From Strigamia acuminata (Eukaryota > Arthropoda > Chilopoda > Geophilomorpha > Linotaeniidae), in the NCBI GenBank assembly GCA_949358305.1, contig OX442314.1:10595060-10659059 (forward strand): a DNA stretch of 64,000 nt, in the 5' to 3' direction. The notes below the pieces were generated by a model, which was not told where the DNA came from, searched no databases, and saw only the letters and a list, made by a program, of their open reading frames with translations. Each line of letters starts with the position of its first letter. Positions within the stretch are counted from its first letter, which is position 1. A program made the translations under genes and the position numbers. Positions 33,687 to 44,570 of the stretch are shown here, piece after piece.

Positions 33687-34380
33687 TAATAAATAAAATG
33701 ATTTTAACAACATTAATGGCGCTTCAAAACCTTACAAACGATTTATTTTAAGCCATAGGCCTTTCGATCGTTTTGTTTATTGTGAAAACAAAGCAACAAA
33801 AACAATTGTTACTTGAAAAAATAAGCTGGAATTGTTAATTTATGATTCAACTTAAAAAAGTGTAACAATAGATTGTTTTTATCCAAATTAACAAACAGAC
33901 AAAAGGTGGGAAAATGGAATAAATCAAGTGAATGAAAAACTTGTCAAAGTTGTAAGTCAATTTACGCAGGGAACAAACCGATCTTCTCTTGTTTCATTGG
34001 CAATCAAAGACATTCACGTCGATCCTTTCTTCTCCCTGGATCATTAAGAAAGACCAAAACCATCGTCTTTTCAAATTAAGTTATCGCATGACCATTACGT
34101 TCAAACCGTGACAATTCCATCCGCGATCATTCATCAAATCGATTGAAAAACAAAACTCAACTTTAAATAAAAGATCCCCTCTTTCGATTTTCTTAAGAAA
34201 ACCACGCATCGATTTTTTATCAATTGTAAGCACAATAAAAATGTTTGTAAGACCTCTTTTAAAGCAGCACGTAGAAGTACCTTCTATCTCGAAGCACACC
34301 TCTCAAACAGCGTTAGAATTGAAACAACAAAACAAGAAATTAGTTTTCACCAAAAGCCCTTCGATCTTGCGATGTCATTA
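33687..34380. other. single-copy stretch with old repeat near its right end
   Basis: TTTTCACCAAA followed by CTTCGATCTTGC at 34345-34370 resembles 44106-44130. Both are directly followed by a TA-targeting element. Nothing else is recognised. Confidence 0.4.
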
Positions 34381-34767
34381 TACTCCAAACCTACACAACG
34401 TGGTCCTAATTCCTATTGGTTGAGCCGTCTCACTGGTGTAGTGGCACAAAAAAGTAGCCCATAATAGCGGAATTGTAATCCGACTAGGCAAAACAACCAA
34501 TAAAAAACTAAACCTTTGTTTACCTGCCAAAAGAAACCAACAAACTATGCTAACATTGTTTGATTGATTAAAAGGGAGAAAAACTTATTTAAGCAAATAA
34601 AATAAATATTTTATTACCAAATAAATAAAATCAATCATTCTAATCACTTTTTACACTGAAATTCATTGAAAATAATAATAATAAATAAATAAATAAATAA
34701 ATAAATAAAATAAACAGAACTACTTTTTCGCGTAGTAGAGCACAGTCCACAGTTAGGCGTAATCTGG
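34381..34767. mobile_element. foldback MITE, A/B family, copy A2 (right arm truncated)
   Basis: It starts TACTCCAAACCTACACAACG after a TA and follows A1 closely through the hinge, where an (AAAT)n expansion at 34670-34714 has been added. It breaks off at GGCGTAATCTGG, so the right terminal arm is lost. Confidence 0.85.
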
Positions 34768-36219
34768 TACAGTTCAGTTTTTGTGTGTTCAATCAAAAAT
34801 TCATTTCTTTAAACCCTCTAAGGTGCAACAGCATATCTATTTGGGTGCAACTGTCTCCTTGAATAGAAAAACTTTTCTTTTCTTACATTTTTCTGACTTT
34901 GTTTGAACAATCATAAAGTTTGTATGGAAAAAAAATTGGTGACGTTTTGTGCATTATTCATTTATTTATTCAACATTAAAATTTCTGCCCCTTAGAAATC
35001 CCATCATAACTTTAAGTTGGCTTCTTCCAATTTTATCAAAGCAGTTTCCTCAGTACTTCCAGGTTTTACCAGCAGTCGGCGGGTGGCATATGTGGTCACA
35101 TGTACCGGTAATTCGTCAAATCTTGCCACAACAATTTAAAAAATACACTAAAGCGCTTTTGCTTTAGTCCTTCTAAATGTAATTTTTTGCACACAAATAG
35201 GTACTCTGGAGATCCAAAGTGTCATCTCCAAACCTTGCCCTTCTGAAGGTTAAATCACTTAGGTAAGTGCAATCTCATGCAAATCAGCACGCACTCACCA
35301 AAAATCATATTCAATAATTAAAAGATTCAGAAGAATTCAGAAAGATTCAAAATCCTCATGAGAAAGATTCAGGTAATTGCCATACCCCTCGATATTTTTC
35401 TTCAGCGATCCAGTAGAATTCCAAAATTTCATTTATCGGTGAAGCGTGCTCGGACTCTAGTCTAGTGGCAAATAAAATGCTCTTGGTTACTTCTATTGCC
35501 TAAAACAGAAAGTAAACAACAGCCATATTGAATTTGGACTGGAATTTTGCAGTCAGTTAATTGCTTTCCATTACAAAGAAAATAGTTGTGCTTGTTCTTG
35601 CAGCACTAACATATATACACCCCCCACATGAGAAGTTTTGCTGCAATTGCTGTGTCAGCAATTCTCCATTGATTAAACCAGTATTAACCAAACATCTTCA
35701 ATCTTTAATATAAAAAAATAAAGGATAAAACTGACCAATATCTTCTTGGCATCATCAAATATAAATCTTGATTCTTGGCAGTTCAGTTTGATAAAAAATT
35801 GAGTCACAAAGTATATAGGAAGCGACTTTTCCCCCGACAGACATTTTACGAAGAAGAAAAAAAAATCAATATTCATGTGTGATAGAGCACTATTTAATTG
35901 CCAAGTCATTAAACCTTGAAATGAAATACCAAGTGAGATCAAAATTGCCCATTAACTTTTCCATTAAGGTCGTAAGAAGTTTGAAATCTTAAATTTTCCA
36001 CACTTGTTTAAAACAGATACCGGATAACTGATGCCAGGTTCACGCGCCATCTAACTTTCTCTATTTCTCATAAAGACAGATAGCTCGCACTAATTGGCCT
36101 GACACTAAGCCTACAGTCTGTTTTTGTGACAAACTCCCATTGACTATTGGTCTGTCCACAGCTTAACCTAAAAATAGTCTATAATGTCTTCATACGTTAA
36201 AACATCCCCATCATCACTA
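34768..36219. other. single-copy stretch
   Basis: No gene is recognised. 35335-35380 (GAAAGATTCA words) loosely resembles 5350-5380. Confidence 0.4.
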
Positions 36220-36637
36220 TACTCTGGCTCACTACAAGTTGGGCCTTTCTTCCATTGGCCGAGCCATTTCACTTGTGTAGTGATACAAAAAAAAAGACCA
36301 AAACACCAGAATTGCAATTGATGTACAGACATTGTGATCGATTGCTTAGGTAACGGCAAAAAATTCAAATTTGTGTGCTTTCCAGACAAAGCAATCAATA
36401 AACTGAACAAACATGTGTGTTGAATTAAAAACAGCATAAAACTGAATTTCATAAATGGAAAAAAATATTTTATTATAAAATACAATTAAAATTATATCAT
36501 TTTAATTATTGTATGTAATAATCATAAAAATAAAAAATAAACAAAACTACTTTTCCTCGTGGTAGTACACAGTCTATAGTTAGGAGTAATGACACTCAGC
36601 CAATGGGAGAAAGGCCCAACTTGTAGTGAGCCAGAGT
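36220..36637. mobile_element. foldback MITE, A/B family, copy B2
   Basis: The ends TACTCTGGCTCACTACAAGT are mirrored, and the arms match through TGGGCCTTTCTYCCATTGGC. Flanking TA is present at both sides. The interior has ACACCAGAATTGCAAT, TGTACAGACATTG, TGATCGATTGCTTAGG and CTACTTTTCCTCGTGGTAGT as in the other copies. Confidence 0.88.
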
Positions 36638-36885
36638 TAGCACATGTCAGTTTGTAGCTGCGAAGCAACGAGTGCTGTTGACTGTGTTTGCTGTTAATAT
36701 TGGTTTGCGATAGAAGAGATGTATTTGTGTGAATGTAGGTTTTTGACGCACGATGTGTTGACATTTTGTAAATTCCCATCAAGAGATGGCTCTGGTTTCC
36801 ATTTCCGTTGCATCGATTGTCGTCTTAGACGTAGTTCTACTTCAAAACTTGTGACAAACTCCCAATGGTTGGACACATCACAAGC
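36638..36885. other. short single-copy block
   Basis: A balanced-composition block with 60-codon frames on both strands; no family is recognised. Confidence 0.3.
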
Positions 36886-37085
36886 TCACGGATACAAATA
36901 AGTTATCATGTGATCCTTCTCAACCAAGAAGGAAGAGATGAAGGTCAAAATGACCATTAACTATTCAATAAAATATCTATAAACTCAATTATTAATCGTA
37001 AAATGTACATTAAATTTCACGCCAAACATATTTAAAGCTGCCATAACTGAGTCTGTAACCCGAACTGGACTAACCGGTTCAAAAA
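36886..37085 (+). repeat. dispersed repeat N, copy 2
   Basis: It aligns with 31690-31925 (TATCATGTGATCCTTCTCAA, AAATATCTATAAACTCAATT, TAACCCGAACTGGACTAA). Divergence looks like 25-30%, much greater than between the A elements that follow each copy. Confidence 0.65.
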
Positions 37086-37228
37086 TAATCACTAGTCACT
37101 ATTTTTATCAATGTCCTCAAGCACAGATCAATAACCTACGAGAGTTTGCCACAAGTTTCTGTAAATTGATGAACTTTTACGTTGATGAGTGAACAGGTCT
37201 ATCCATATACACCAAATAAATCCAAATA

Positions 37229-37591
37229 TACTCTGAACCGACATAACGTTGACCTAATTCCAGTCGTATCACTGGTGTAGTGGCACAAAAAAGTAGCCCA
37301 TGACACCAGAATTGTAATCTAACTAGGCAAAACAACCAATAAAAAACTAAACCTTTGTTTACCCGCCAAAAGAAACCAACAAACAATGTTTGATTGATTA
37401 AAAGGGGAAAAGCTTATTTTAGCAAATAAAATAAATATTTTATTACCAAATAAATAAAATCCAACATTCTAATCACTTTTTACACTGAAATTCATTGAAA
37501 ATAAACAGAACTACTTTTCCGCATAGTAGAGCACAGTCCACAGTTAGGCGTAATACGGCTCAACCAATTGGGAAATAGGACAAAGTTATAT
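37229..37591. mobile_element. foldback MITE, A/B family, copy A3
   Basis: It begins TACTCTGAACCGACATAACG after TA. The arms are less well matched than in A1, and the right end near 37591 is worn. Internal landmarks are the same as A1. Confidence 0.82.
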
Positions 37592-38284
37592 TGTTGCTGA
37601 CATTTCTCTAAGCCAATCAAGATTGTGAAACACCTATTCTTTTATGGATGTAAAAAGCATAGCATGGCATTCTAACCTAACCTAACCTTATCCTAAATAG
37701 CACTTGGAGTCCGGAAATTTTAAACCGGGGTATTTTTCCTTGCCGATAGAAGATAAAAGCAGCTGCAATATCCCATAAGGAATAGTGGGTCATAAATCTC
37801 TGCAGCAAAAGTGACAGGATTTGGGCAATGTTTGGTTGAATAGTCAATGCTGTTCACAGAGAAGAAAAAAAGAGGAACAGCTTGGAAAAGTATCTGGTAA
37901 TTGCTGCCGCTAACAAATGAAGAACATCGACTCGGCTCATTGAAATACGTAAATCTCGACATCTGTACTCCACACTCCACAGGAGGATATTTAGAAAAAC
38001 CATCTCGATGAATTTCTCTAATGCCTCAGTCTGCTGCTGACGAATTCGTCTTTTCCTTTTGAAATTATAGATCGGCAGTCACGCAAGGTGAAGACCAGAA
38101 AATTTCCATCAATCAAATGCAGTTTCCAGGTCATTACATGTACATTCAGATAAAGTAGTCCCACGCAATGCAAAACCCTTTGTTTGAATAATACAGGACT
38201 TTACACCTCGCAGTTTTTCATTGTCGAGCAATTAGAGACCCGCGGACAATTGGAAGATATACGGTAAGTGCAAATAAACCATAA
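37592..38284. other. single-copy stretch
   Basis: No gene is recognised. A short CTAACCTAACCTAACC-type run at 37673-37690 is too short to call telomeric. Confidence 0.4.
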
Positions 38285-38345
38285 AAAAAATTATGGCGTA
38301 ATGCACTTTGGCTCCGTCCACAACGATGTTATAATGTTAATTTGC
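38285..38345 (+). repeat. dispersed repeat F, copy 3
   Basis: AATTATGGCGTAATGCACTT and TGGCTCCGTCCACAA match the copies at 7850 and 25096. ATCGTATCACCTGACCTT follows at about 38382; a similar ATCGTATCACCTGTCCTC follows copy 2 at 25384, so the family may extend further with gaps. Confidence 0.6.
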
Positions 38346-39634
38346 TATTGGAAGTGCAGCAATTGTTACAATCACATGATCGTATCACCTGACCTTATTT
38401 TTCCAAAGATATATTGTTCAATATTGCAACAACAGATGGTGCTTGTATCAAATTTGTTGTTTTAGTCGTTCTAAGTTTTTCGTAAAACTACGCAGTAATG
38501 AAACTCTTACCTATTTTCTACCGCGCAGTCTAACACACGGTATAGTAACTACCAAAATGCATTTGTTATTCATACAATTAATATTTTGCTTCATATCTTA
38601 GCCGAACTTACAATTTAACACGTTGATTACCACTTGCTTCCGTTGTGTCCTTTCGCTGACATCATTACTTCTTTATCTCACTGCAGCACACACATTTAAA
38701 ACTTTTTTTAAAAAAAAAATTGCCAACTTCCCGTTCTACGTCTCACTCAAGCTTCCACCTCCAAAAACTTTAATTCTCATGTTGCAACAGTGAGTTATGG
38801 TCCATTTCACTGATTGAGTAAGATCATTACATAATCCCATTTTCTTGTTTACTCTTTCCACTGCTTGGTGGAGTTTATTAGTAACTTAACCTCCCTTCAT
38901 TCCAACATCAACCAGCAATGTTGAGGTGAAGAAAAGAAGAAAAAAAAGAGTAAAAAAGAAAAGAAAAGAAAAGAAAGTTTGAAAGAAAAAAAAACCTCTA
39001 GGTACAAACTAAGTTTTGATTGGTAGTTTCTAATCAGTGCCCAACATCAGGCACATAGCAAAGTGCAAAAGAAGAAGTGGTGATGGAGCGCGATAAGGAT
39101 GCCAGACTCGCGTCCAGCTTCGATTGGCACACAAAAGCAGCGTCTCCTTTGAATCCATTTCAACAAGGATTCCTCCTTCTGCCGGAGAGATAAAAGAACA
39201 ACACTCGAGGAGGAATCCCATTGCCGTATCATCCGCTCAAAGAATAACCTGAGCTTTTATTAATTCGAGCGCGAAATCTTTTCATTAAAAGAAGATGGAG
39301 AGCGAAGGAAAAAATTTTTAAATTAACAAGAAACACGCTATAAAAAAATTCAACAACTCTAAAGTGGAATTGTAAAAAGAGAAGTCACGCGTAGTGCATG
39401 TAGAAGTGAAAAATTTTGTAAAAATTAGATAAAAGCAAATGTGCTAGTTAATTGACCGCCTGCAGGTCGGCTTTCCAGCATGATGATGAGTACGGCAGTG
39501 AAGCATTAAGTTTAATAGATATGGGGCAGCACGTGGTTTGGATTTTTTTTCTTTTTTTTGCGTATAAATTATTGAAACACAATCAACATTTAATCACCAT
39601 TAAACTTAAACTTTAAAGTTGGAAAATCCACCTT
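38346..39634. other. single-copy stretch with purine tract
   Basis: 38924-38977 is almost pure A/G on the plus strand (AAAAGAAAAGAAAAGAAAG), a possible triplex-forming tract. A CpG-containing block at 39060-39240 is open in several frames; none is recognised. Confidence 0.4.
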
Positions 39635-39875
39635 ACGGTACTAATACTATGTTTATTTCGAGTAAGATAAAATATTCCGTGTGCACAGCTGTCATGTAAA
39701 CAGGGATGACAAGGATTATTCGAGTAGTGAATAATCCCTCGCAGAATGTTGTTTAATTCGAGTGAACTCGAACTATTTTTATTGCGCATGTGTGCATCGT
39801 TTCCGGCACTTCCCCATTGGTCGAAAACCGAAAGTGATCACGAATTATTTTCTGCATGTAAACGTAGTATATGTT
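39635..39875. mobile_element. possible TIR element
   Basis: TACTAATACTATGTTTA at the left and TGTAAACGTAGTATA at the right are imperfect inverses, with ATTATTCGAGTAGTGAATAAT as a central hairpin. No target duplication is clear. Confidence 0.3.
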
Positions 39876-40344
39876 GTACGGTATATCTGAAGTGCGACAA
39901 ATTTGGCATTAATAAAGTGGGTGCCACCTTAATAAGTTATGAGCGTTAAGTCATTTTTCACATCTGTTGCTGGTGTGAGGCAGCTCTTTATGGCACACAT
40001 TTGCATCTAAAAAGATGTGCATCACTGCACACCGTTTAGGCTTAAACGCAGCTTCTGTTTCTTGGTGCATCTAACTAATGCACGGTCTGTCCATCACTGC
40101 TTTTACTCTGAATGAGAAGTTCATTTTTCTGCCACGAGTGGCCAGAGCATAGTAATCCTTATTTTAAAGTAAGATTAACGGTGAACAATTTATTTGTTTA
40201 GCTAAACTGATGCAACAATAGAAACACATTTGCCACATTCAGCTGTTAAATTATGTTGCAGCTAGCATGATTGTGACCGATAAACATCTCCGGTTGAGCG
40301 GTTGATTGATATGCATATGGCACCATGCTGCAGCTAACATTTTT

Positions 40345-40516
40345 ATATATAACTTTATAAATTTTTGGCAGTTGCCTAGGCAATCGATTACAATGTCTGT
40401 ACATTGTAATGCAATTCTGGTGTTTGGGTCTACTTTTCTGGATCACTACACCAGTAAACTGGCTCAACCAATGGGACTACAGATTGTAAAGTGCCTTTTT
40501 GACTACAACTAGTGTA
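40345..40516. mobile_element. foldback MITE, A/B family, copy B4 (right half only)
   Basis: GCAATCGATTACAATGTCTG, ATTCTGGTGTTTGGG, CACTACACCAGTAAACTGGC and AAAGTGCCTTTTTGACTACA repeat one half of B1 in inverted orientation up to a worn terminus at 40516. The other arm is absent. Confidence 0.75.
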
Positions 40517-41389
40517 TAGAAACCAGCATAAGAGAATGTGAAGATTTTTTTAGTTGTGTACATTAAAGACACCTGAAATAACCATAAAACTGCTACTTAG
40601 CCGTTTCCTTAATTCTGTCCGACACACGACAAAATCAACTTCGGACAGTTTACCGAAGTCGAGCCAACTTTGCTCTAAGCTTTAACTCCACTTGAATCAA
40701 CTTTAACTAGGTCAATTCTATCCATTGTGCCTAACTTAATCAATTTTTAAAAGAGATTAAAAAACTGCTATTCACGCTACATAAACCTTGTGTACAAAAT
40801 GTCCAAGTGTGCTCATGTGAAAACTAGATTATCCTTTTATCATCATCATGTATAATTTAAGTGTTTTATTTTTTGATTACTTTAATACCAGTTCTGCTCT
40901 AAGAAATAAAATAAAAATAAAAATAAAAACATCATAAACTAAAGCAATAACAAACTCAAGTATCTAACTGATTAAAATAAGGCTCAAATAAGGAAATCAG
41001 ATAAATTGGTAAACCACAATAAGAAAAATTGTAAACCTTAAAGCCAGAAAACTCATCTTGCATAGAATTTCATGTGATAAGAGTTTAAGTATCAGAAGAC
41101 AGCTCATAAAATTGTTTTGTCAAAGTCCCCAAAGCCCACAGGCAGGCAATAGCTAACTAATGGCCTGTGAATGAACATTTCTGACATTTGACAGTTTTTC
41201 TTGACAAGTATTTTCAACAGAAACAATTGTTTTTAAGCTTAGATGTTTGTGTTTTTGTTTTGTCATGTTAAATTATTGTTGTATTATTCAAACAACTAAC
41301 AGTCCTTCTCTAAATATACCCTAAACTCCTTATTTCTAAGCACAAAAGCAAAAAGAGAAACAGCCATCTTCACTTTCCCAATAGAATAC
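40517..41389. other. single-copy stretch
   Basis: No gene is recognised. (AAAATAA)n-like low complexity lies at 40905-40930. Confidence 0.4.
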
Positions 41390-41455
41390 ACCAGAAATTG
41401 AACCTGAAAACCTTGGGTCAAAAGGCAAGTGCAGTAACCACTCAACCAAAGTCCA
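41390..41455 (-). mobile_element. tRNA-like sequence, probably the head of a tRNA-derived SINE
   Basis: On the minus strand an A box TGGTTGAGTGG (41448-41438) and a B box GGTTCAATTTC (41404-41394) are spaced 33 bp apart, as in tRNA. Between them CTTG and CAAG can pair as an anticodon stem, and TCAGG/TCTGG can pair as a T stem with wobbles. The acceptor ends do not pair, so it is not a working tRNA. It could be a pseudo-tRNA instead of a SINE head. Confidence 0.6.
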
Positions 41456-41627
41456 GCTTCCTTAGAAGTACAGCTTTTAAAGTTTATGTACAGCTAAGTC
41501 GCTGCTAGTACTACAACATCACGAGGCCCTAAGCTGTGAGAAAGATGCGGCGGTCAGTTAAAAAGCATTCGTAAAGTGATCTAATCTTTAACAAGATTGT
41601 AAACACAAATACAACAACACACTCACA

Positions 41628-41760
41628 CTACGAACCAAAGATAACATAAACATCTATCCGTGTGTTATTTCCTATTGATTCGTTGTTCTGTGCACTGATT
41701 GGATGACAGCAATCACGTTTCATGCCTTGCTTGTCATCTAAGCATGTTTGTTACTTGTTA
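41628..41760. repeat. dispersed repeat J, copy 2
   Basis: Reverse complement of 105-242. Its right side is cut off by the D-family foldback that starts at about 41766. Confidence 0.7.
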
Positions 41761-41765
41761 TCATC

Positions 41766-41900
41766 CCAAAACTCGTTTCGTGTTTGTACGTGACGTCATT
41801 CCCATTACATAACATGGGAATGTTATTCAATGGGAATGACGTCACATACAAACACGAAACGAGTTTTGCATACGTTTTAGAGTTTTTGAATACAGCTAGT
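41766..41900. mobile_element. D-family MITE, long palindromic type, copy 1
   Basis: Arms of about 50 bp (AAAACTCGTTTCGTGTTTGT, then TGACGTCATTCCCATT) fold back on each other almost perfectly around CATGGGAATG. The right end GAGTTTTTGAATACAGCTAG is the family terminus; the matching left terminus is missing. Each arm holds a TGACGTCA (41791-41798 and 41837-41844). Confidence 0.85.
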
Positions 41901-41970
41901 GCGGCAACTGAAAACAGACTAAATCAGCCGCCATTTTTGATGCTAGATAGAGACAAGCAGGTTTAAAAAG

Positions 41971-42092
41971 CACTAGATACGTTACGTCATTCCCATTGAA
42001 TAACATTCCCATGTTATTCAATGGGAATGACGTCACGTACAAACACGAAACGAGTTTTGCATACGTTTTAGAGTTTTTGAATGCAGCTACTT
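41971..42092. mobile_element. D-family MITE, long palindromic type, copy 2
   Basis: It has the same right half as copy 1 with terminus TTTTTGAATGCAGCTAC. The left arm is shortened (ACGTTACGTCATTCCCATTG). TGACGTCA at 42028-42035; the left-arm site has mutated to TTACGTCA. Confidence 0.85.
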
Positions 42093-42208
42093 TAAATTTG
42101 TTAAAAATGCTGTTTAGTCTAAATTACTTCATGAATGCGCCTACCACAAAATAAAGCACAATTTTAAACCAAAATCACTTTCAAAAAACCTTTTTGAATG
42201 CAGCTTAC
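42093..42208. mobile_element. D-family derivative with two termini
   Basis: It contains TGAATGCGCCTAC and ends CCTTTTTGAATGCAGCTT, both versions of the D terminus in the same orientation, directly after copy 2. It may be a nested or deleted copy. Confidence 0.45.
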
Positions 42209-42974
42209 GCCTTCCCCAAGACCAATATGTCACTTTAGCATTAGAAAATTCGAAAAGAAATGTCTAGACAACAGCTTTCTTTCATCTTTCTTATCACAGC
42301 TTTGAGCTCCAACCTTTGCCGGCTTCCAAGACATCTGCAAGACAAGATACTGAGATTGTCTTACGGTTTTAAATCAGCGAGTAGAGTGAAAGTATGATGA
42401 TGATGTAGCAGCTTCTGGAAAGTTTATGTGTAAATTTGTTAAAACTAAAATTCAGAAATACTCAAATATTTCTTTCTTTTATTGGAGCCATGACCCCTTT
42501 GTAGACCCGAGTTAGTATTCGGAGTTCGCTCACTAGCTAAATACAAAATCCTTCAACAAAAGTACAATTTTCTTTTTTAAATTTCCTATGGGGGTTAGCA
42601 GGGATTTAGCAAAGTATGCAAAACCATATCATTTCATCAATCTCTTACAAAATCAATTATTAGCCCACTAAACCGGCTCTGTTCAGTTGAAAACCTTAGT
42701 TTGCATAACATTTTTAGCTTCTCCAAATTAACTTCAATTAATCTGATGTGCAAACAGTTTATTTTTTTAGTTTCAGAGTTAATTAAATATGTGTACCATC
42801 CAAGCGTTATTGATCAAATTTCGCCTACACTCAACGGACAACCGATAAGGTGGGGTGCCGTTCCAACGGAAAATCCGTAAAAGGCAACATGGTCGCAAAT
42901 ATGCGAGGAGAGTCCGAATGATTCGGGAAATCTTACTTCTAACACAGAATCAATTACAAACGTAAAATTAACTA
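42209..42974. other. single-copy stretch
   Basis: No gene or repeat is recognised. Confidence 0.4.
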
Positions 42975-43383
42975 TACTCTGGCTTATCGTAAGTGGGTAC
43001 CCAGTTCCTATTGGCCGAGCCATTTTACTGGTGTAAGTATACATGAAAATAGGCCAAAATACATGTTGAGTGCTTGCCAGACAAAACAATCAATCATAAA
43101 ATTCAAAAAAAGGTTGCTTTCCTGACTTAGCAACCAATAAACTAAACCAACTGAACAAACAGGTATTTTGAAAAAATAACAGCAGAAAACATTGCTTTAT
43201 GGTTTCTTAAAACATTTTATTAGTAAATAATAGCAAATTAACATAATTTCAATCTTTACAATAATCACACAAATGTAAAACACAACAAAACTACATTTCC
43301 TGGTGGTAATATAAAGGCAGCAGTTAGGAGTAAACAGGCTTGGCCAATAGGAACTGGGTACCCACTTACAATAAGCCAGAGTA
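42975..43383. mobile_element. foldback MITE, A/B family, copy B3
   Basis: The ends TACTCTGGCTTATYGTAAGT are mirrored with TA on both sides, and the arms match through GGGTACCCAGTTCCTATTGG. The interior has an AT hinge and CTACATTTCCTGGTGGTAAT before the right arm. This is the best-preserved pair of ends with B1. Confidence 0.9.
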
Positions 43384-44151
43384 TACTTACACTAGTTACA
43401 GGTTTATCCAGGTTTTTAGTGGTTTTACAAAGAGAAACTTTTGCATGACTGTTTTTGACTGAGGTGAAATTTGAACTGAGTTTTTCCTCATCCAGGCAGG
43501 ATGCACATCCTGTGCAAAAACATAGGGGCGACAAAATTCACACAATACATAAAATACTCCAAACATGTTTATTTTTAGCCTTTAGATAAAATCCAATAAA
43601 TAAAAACACAGAAAAACATTCCAAGCGACACCTTGGTCAACACAGTGAATAAGATTTGGAAGTAACATTTGGTGGCTACATAGTGTTATCATCAAATCTT
43701 ACTCTAGTTGATTTTGTTTTTTGGAAGAATACAGCAGTGATGTGCACGCTTTAAAATCAATAATACTGGGATGTTATGTGAAATGCAAGCCGAGATCAAA
43801 TTCAAATGTGTATTTCAAGGAACTGTCATTGATCAGTACTTTGAGCCGTAAGCTTTTTTCTATAAAAAAAAAACTGATTGTCGAGAAAATTGTATTTTTT
43901 AAAAATAAATTTTAACAGAATTATTGTTCTGAAAATGGATATGTACTAAAGTGCTCTACAACTTTGCAATTAAAACAGTATGCCTAAACTGTATCGTTTA
44001 CAAGTTTGTGGTTTGAAGACAATGTTACGACATTGAAACACAATATTAAAATTGAAACCAATCATAATAACGGTGCTAATATTAAACAAAACAAAACATG
44101 GGATTTTTCACCAAAGGTCTGTCGATCTTGCAACCCACTTCAATGATGTAT
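43384..44151. other. single-copy stretch
   Basis: No gene is recognised. Confidence 0.4.
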
Positions 44152-44215
44152 AGTCGTGTTCAAAAAAACTGGACCTTAACTCTATGCTGGCAATTGAAAT
44201 TGTTTTAAACGTTTT
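44152..44215 (+). mobile_element. Tc1-like terminus
   Basis: TATAGTCGTGTTCAAAAAAA, CTGGACC and CTATGCTGGCAATTGAAATT match the right arm of the MITE at 50870-51021. It then passes into an unrelated GTTTTGATGACGTTTTCATC palindrome. The other end is not found. Confidence 0.65.
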
Positions 44216-44404
44216 GATGACGTTTTCATCATCAAAACGTTCATTTCGATCGCTTTTTACACCAAAAACGGCAAAAACAGCCATTTTCGTCATTAAAATA
44301 AATGAAAACGACTGCTTTACTAAAAAAAAAAAGTGTTTTTTTTCCATCTGCAAACCACAAAACATAAAAAAAAAAACATTTCAATTTTTTAAAAAAAAAT
44401 TGGA

Positions 44405-44554
44405 AAAGTGAACTGAACTATTGGTTCAAGTTCGTGAACTTGAACTTAGTTCACTTTGAAAAAAATTTTAGTCAACGTGAACGTGAACTAGTTCACACGG
44501 CAATGAACGCGAACTTGAACTAGTTCGCAATTTGGTGAACGAGATACAACACTG
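44405..44554 (-). mobile_element. hAT-like terminus, palindrome-rich
   Basis: Read on the minus strand the edge is CAGTGTTGTATCTCGTTCAC followed by repeated AGTTCA/TGAACT words. GTGAACTAGTTCAC is a perfect 14-bp palindrome, and GTTCAAGTTC/GAACTTGAAC flank a 2-bp centre. The terminus is hAT-like; only one end is seen. Confidence 0.55.
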
Positions 44555-44570
44555 CAAAAATATTACAAAA

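Noticed and set aside
37673-37690. CTAACC words resembling telomere repeats
   Set aside because: Too few units and not the TTAGGG repeat in register.
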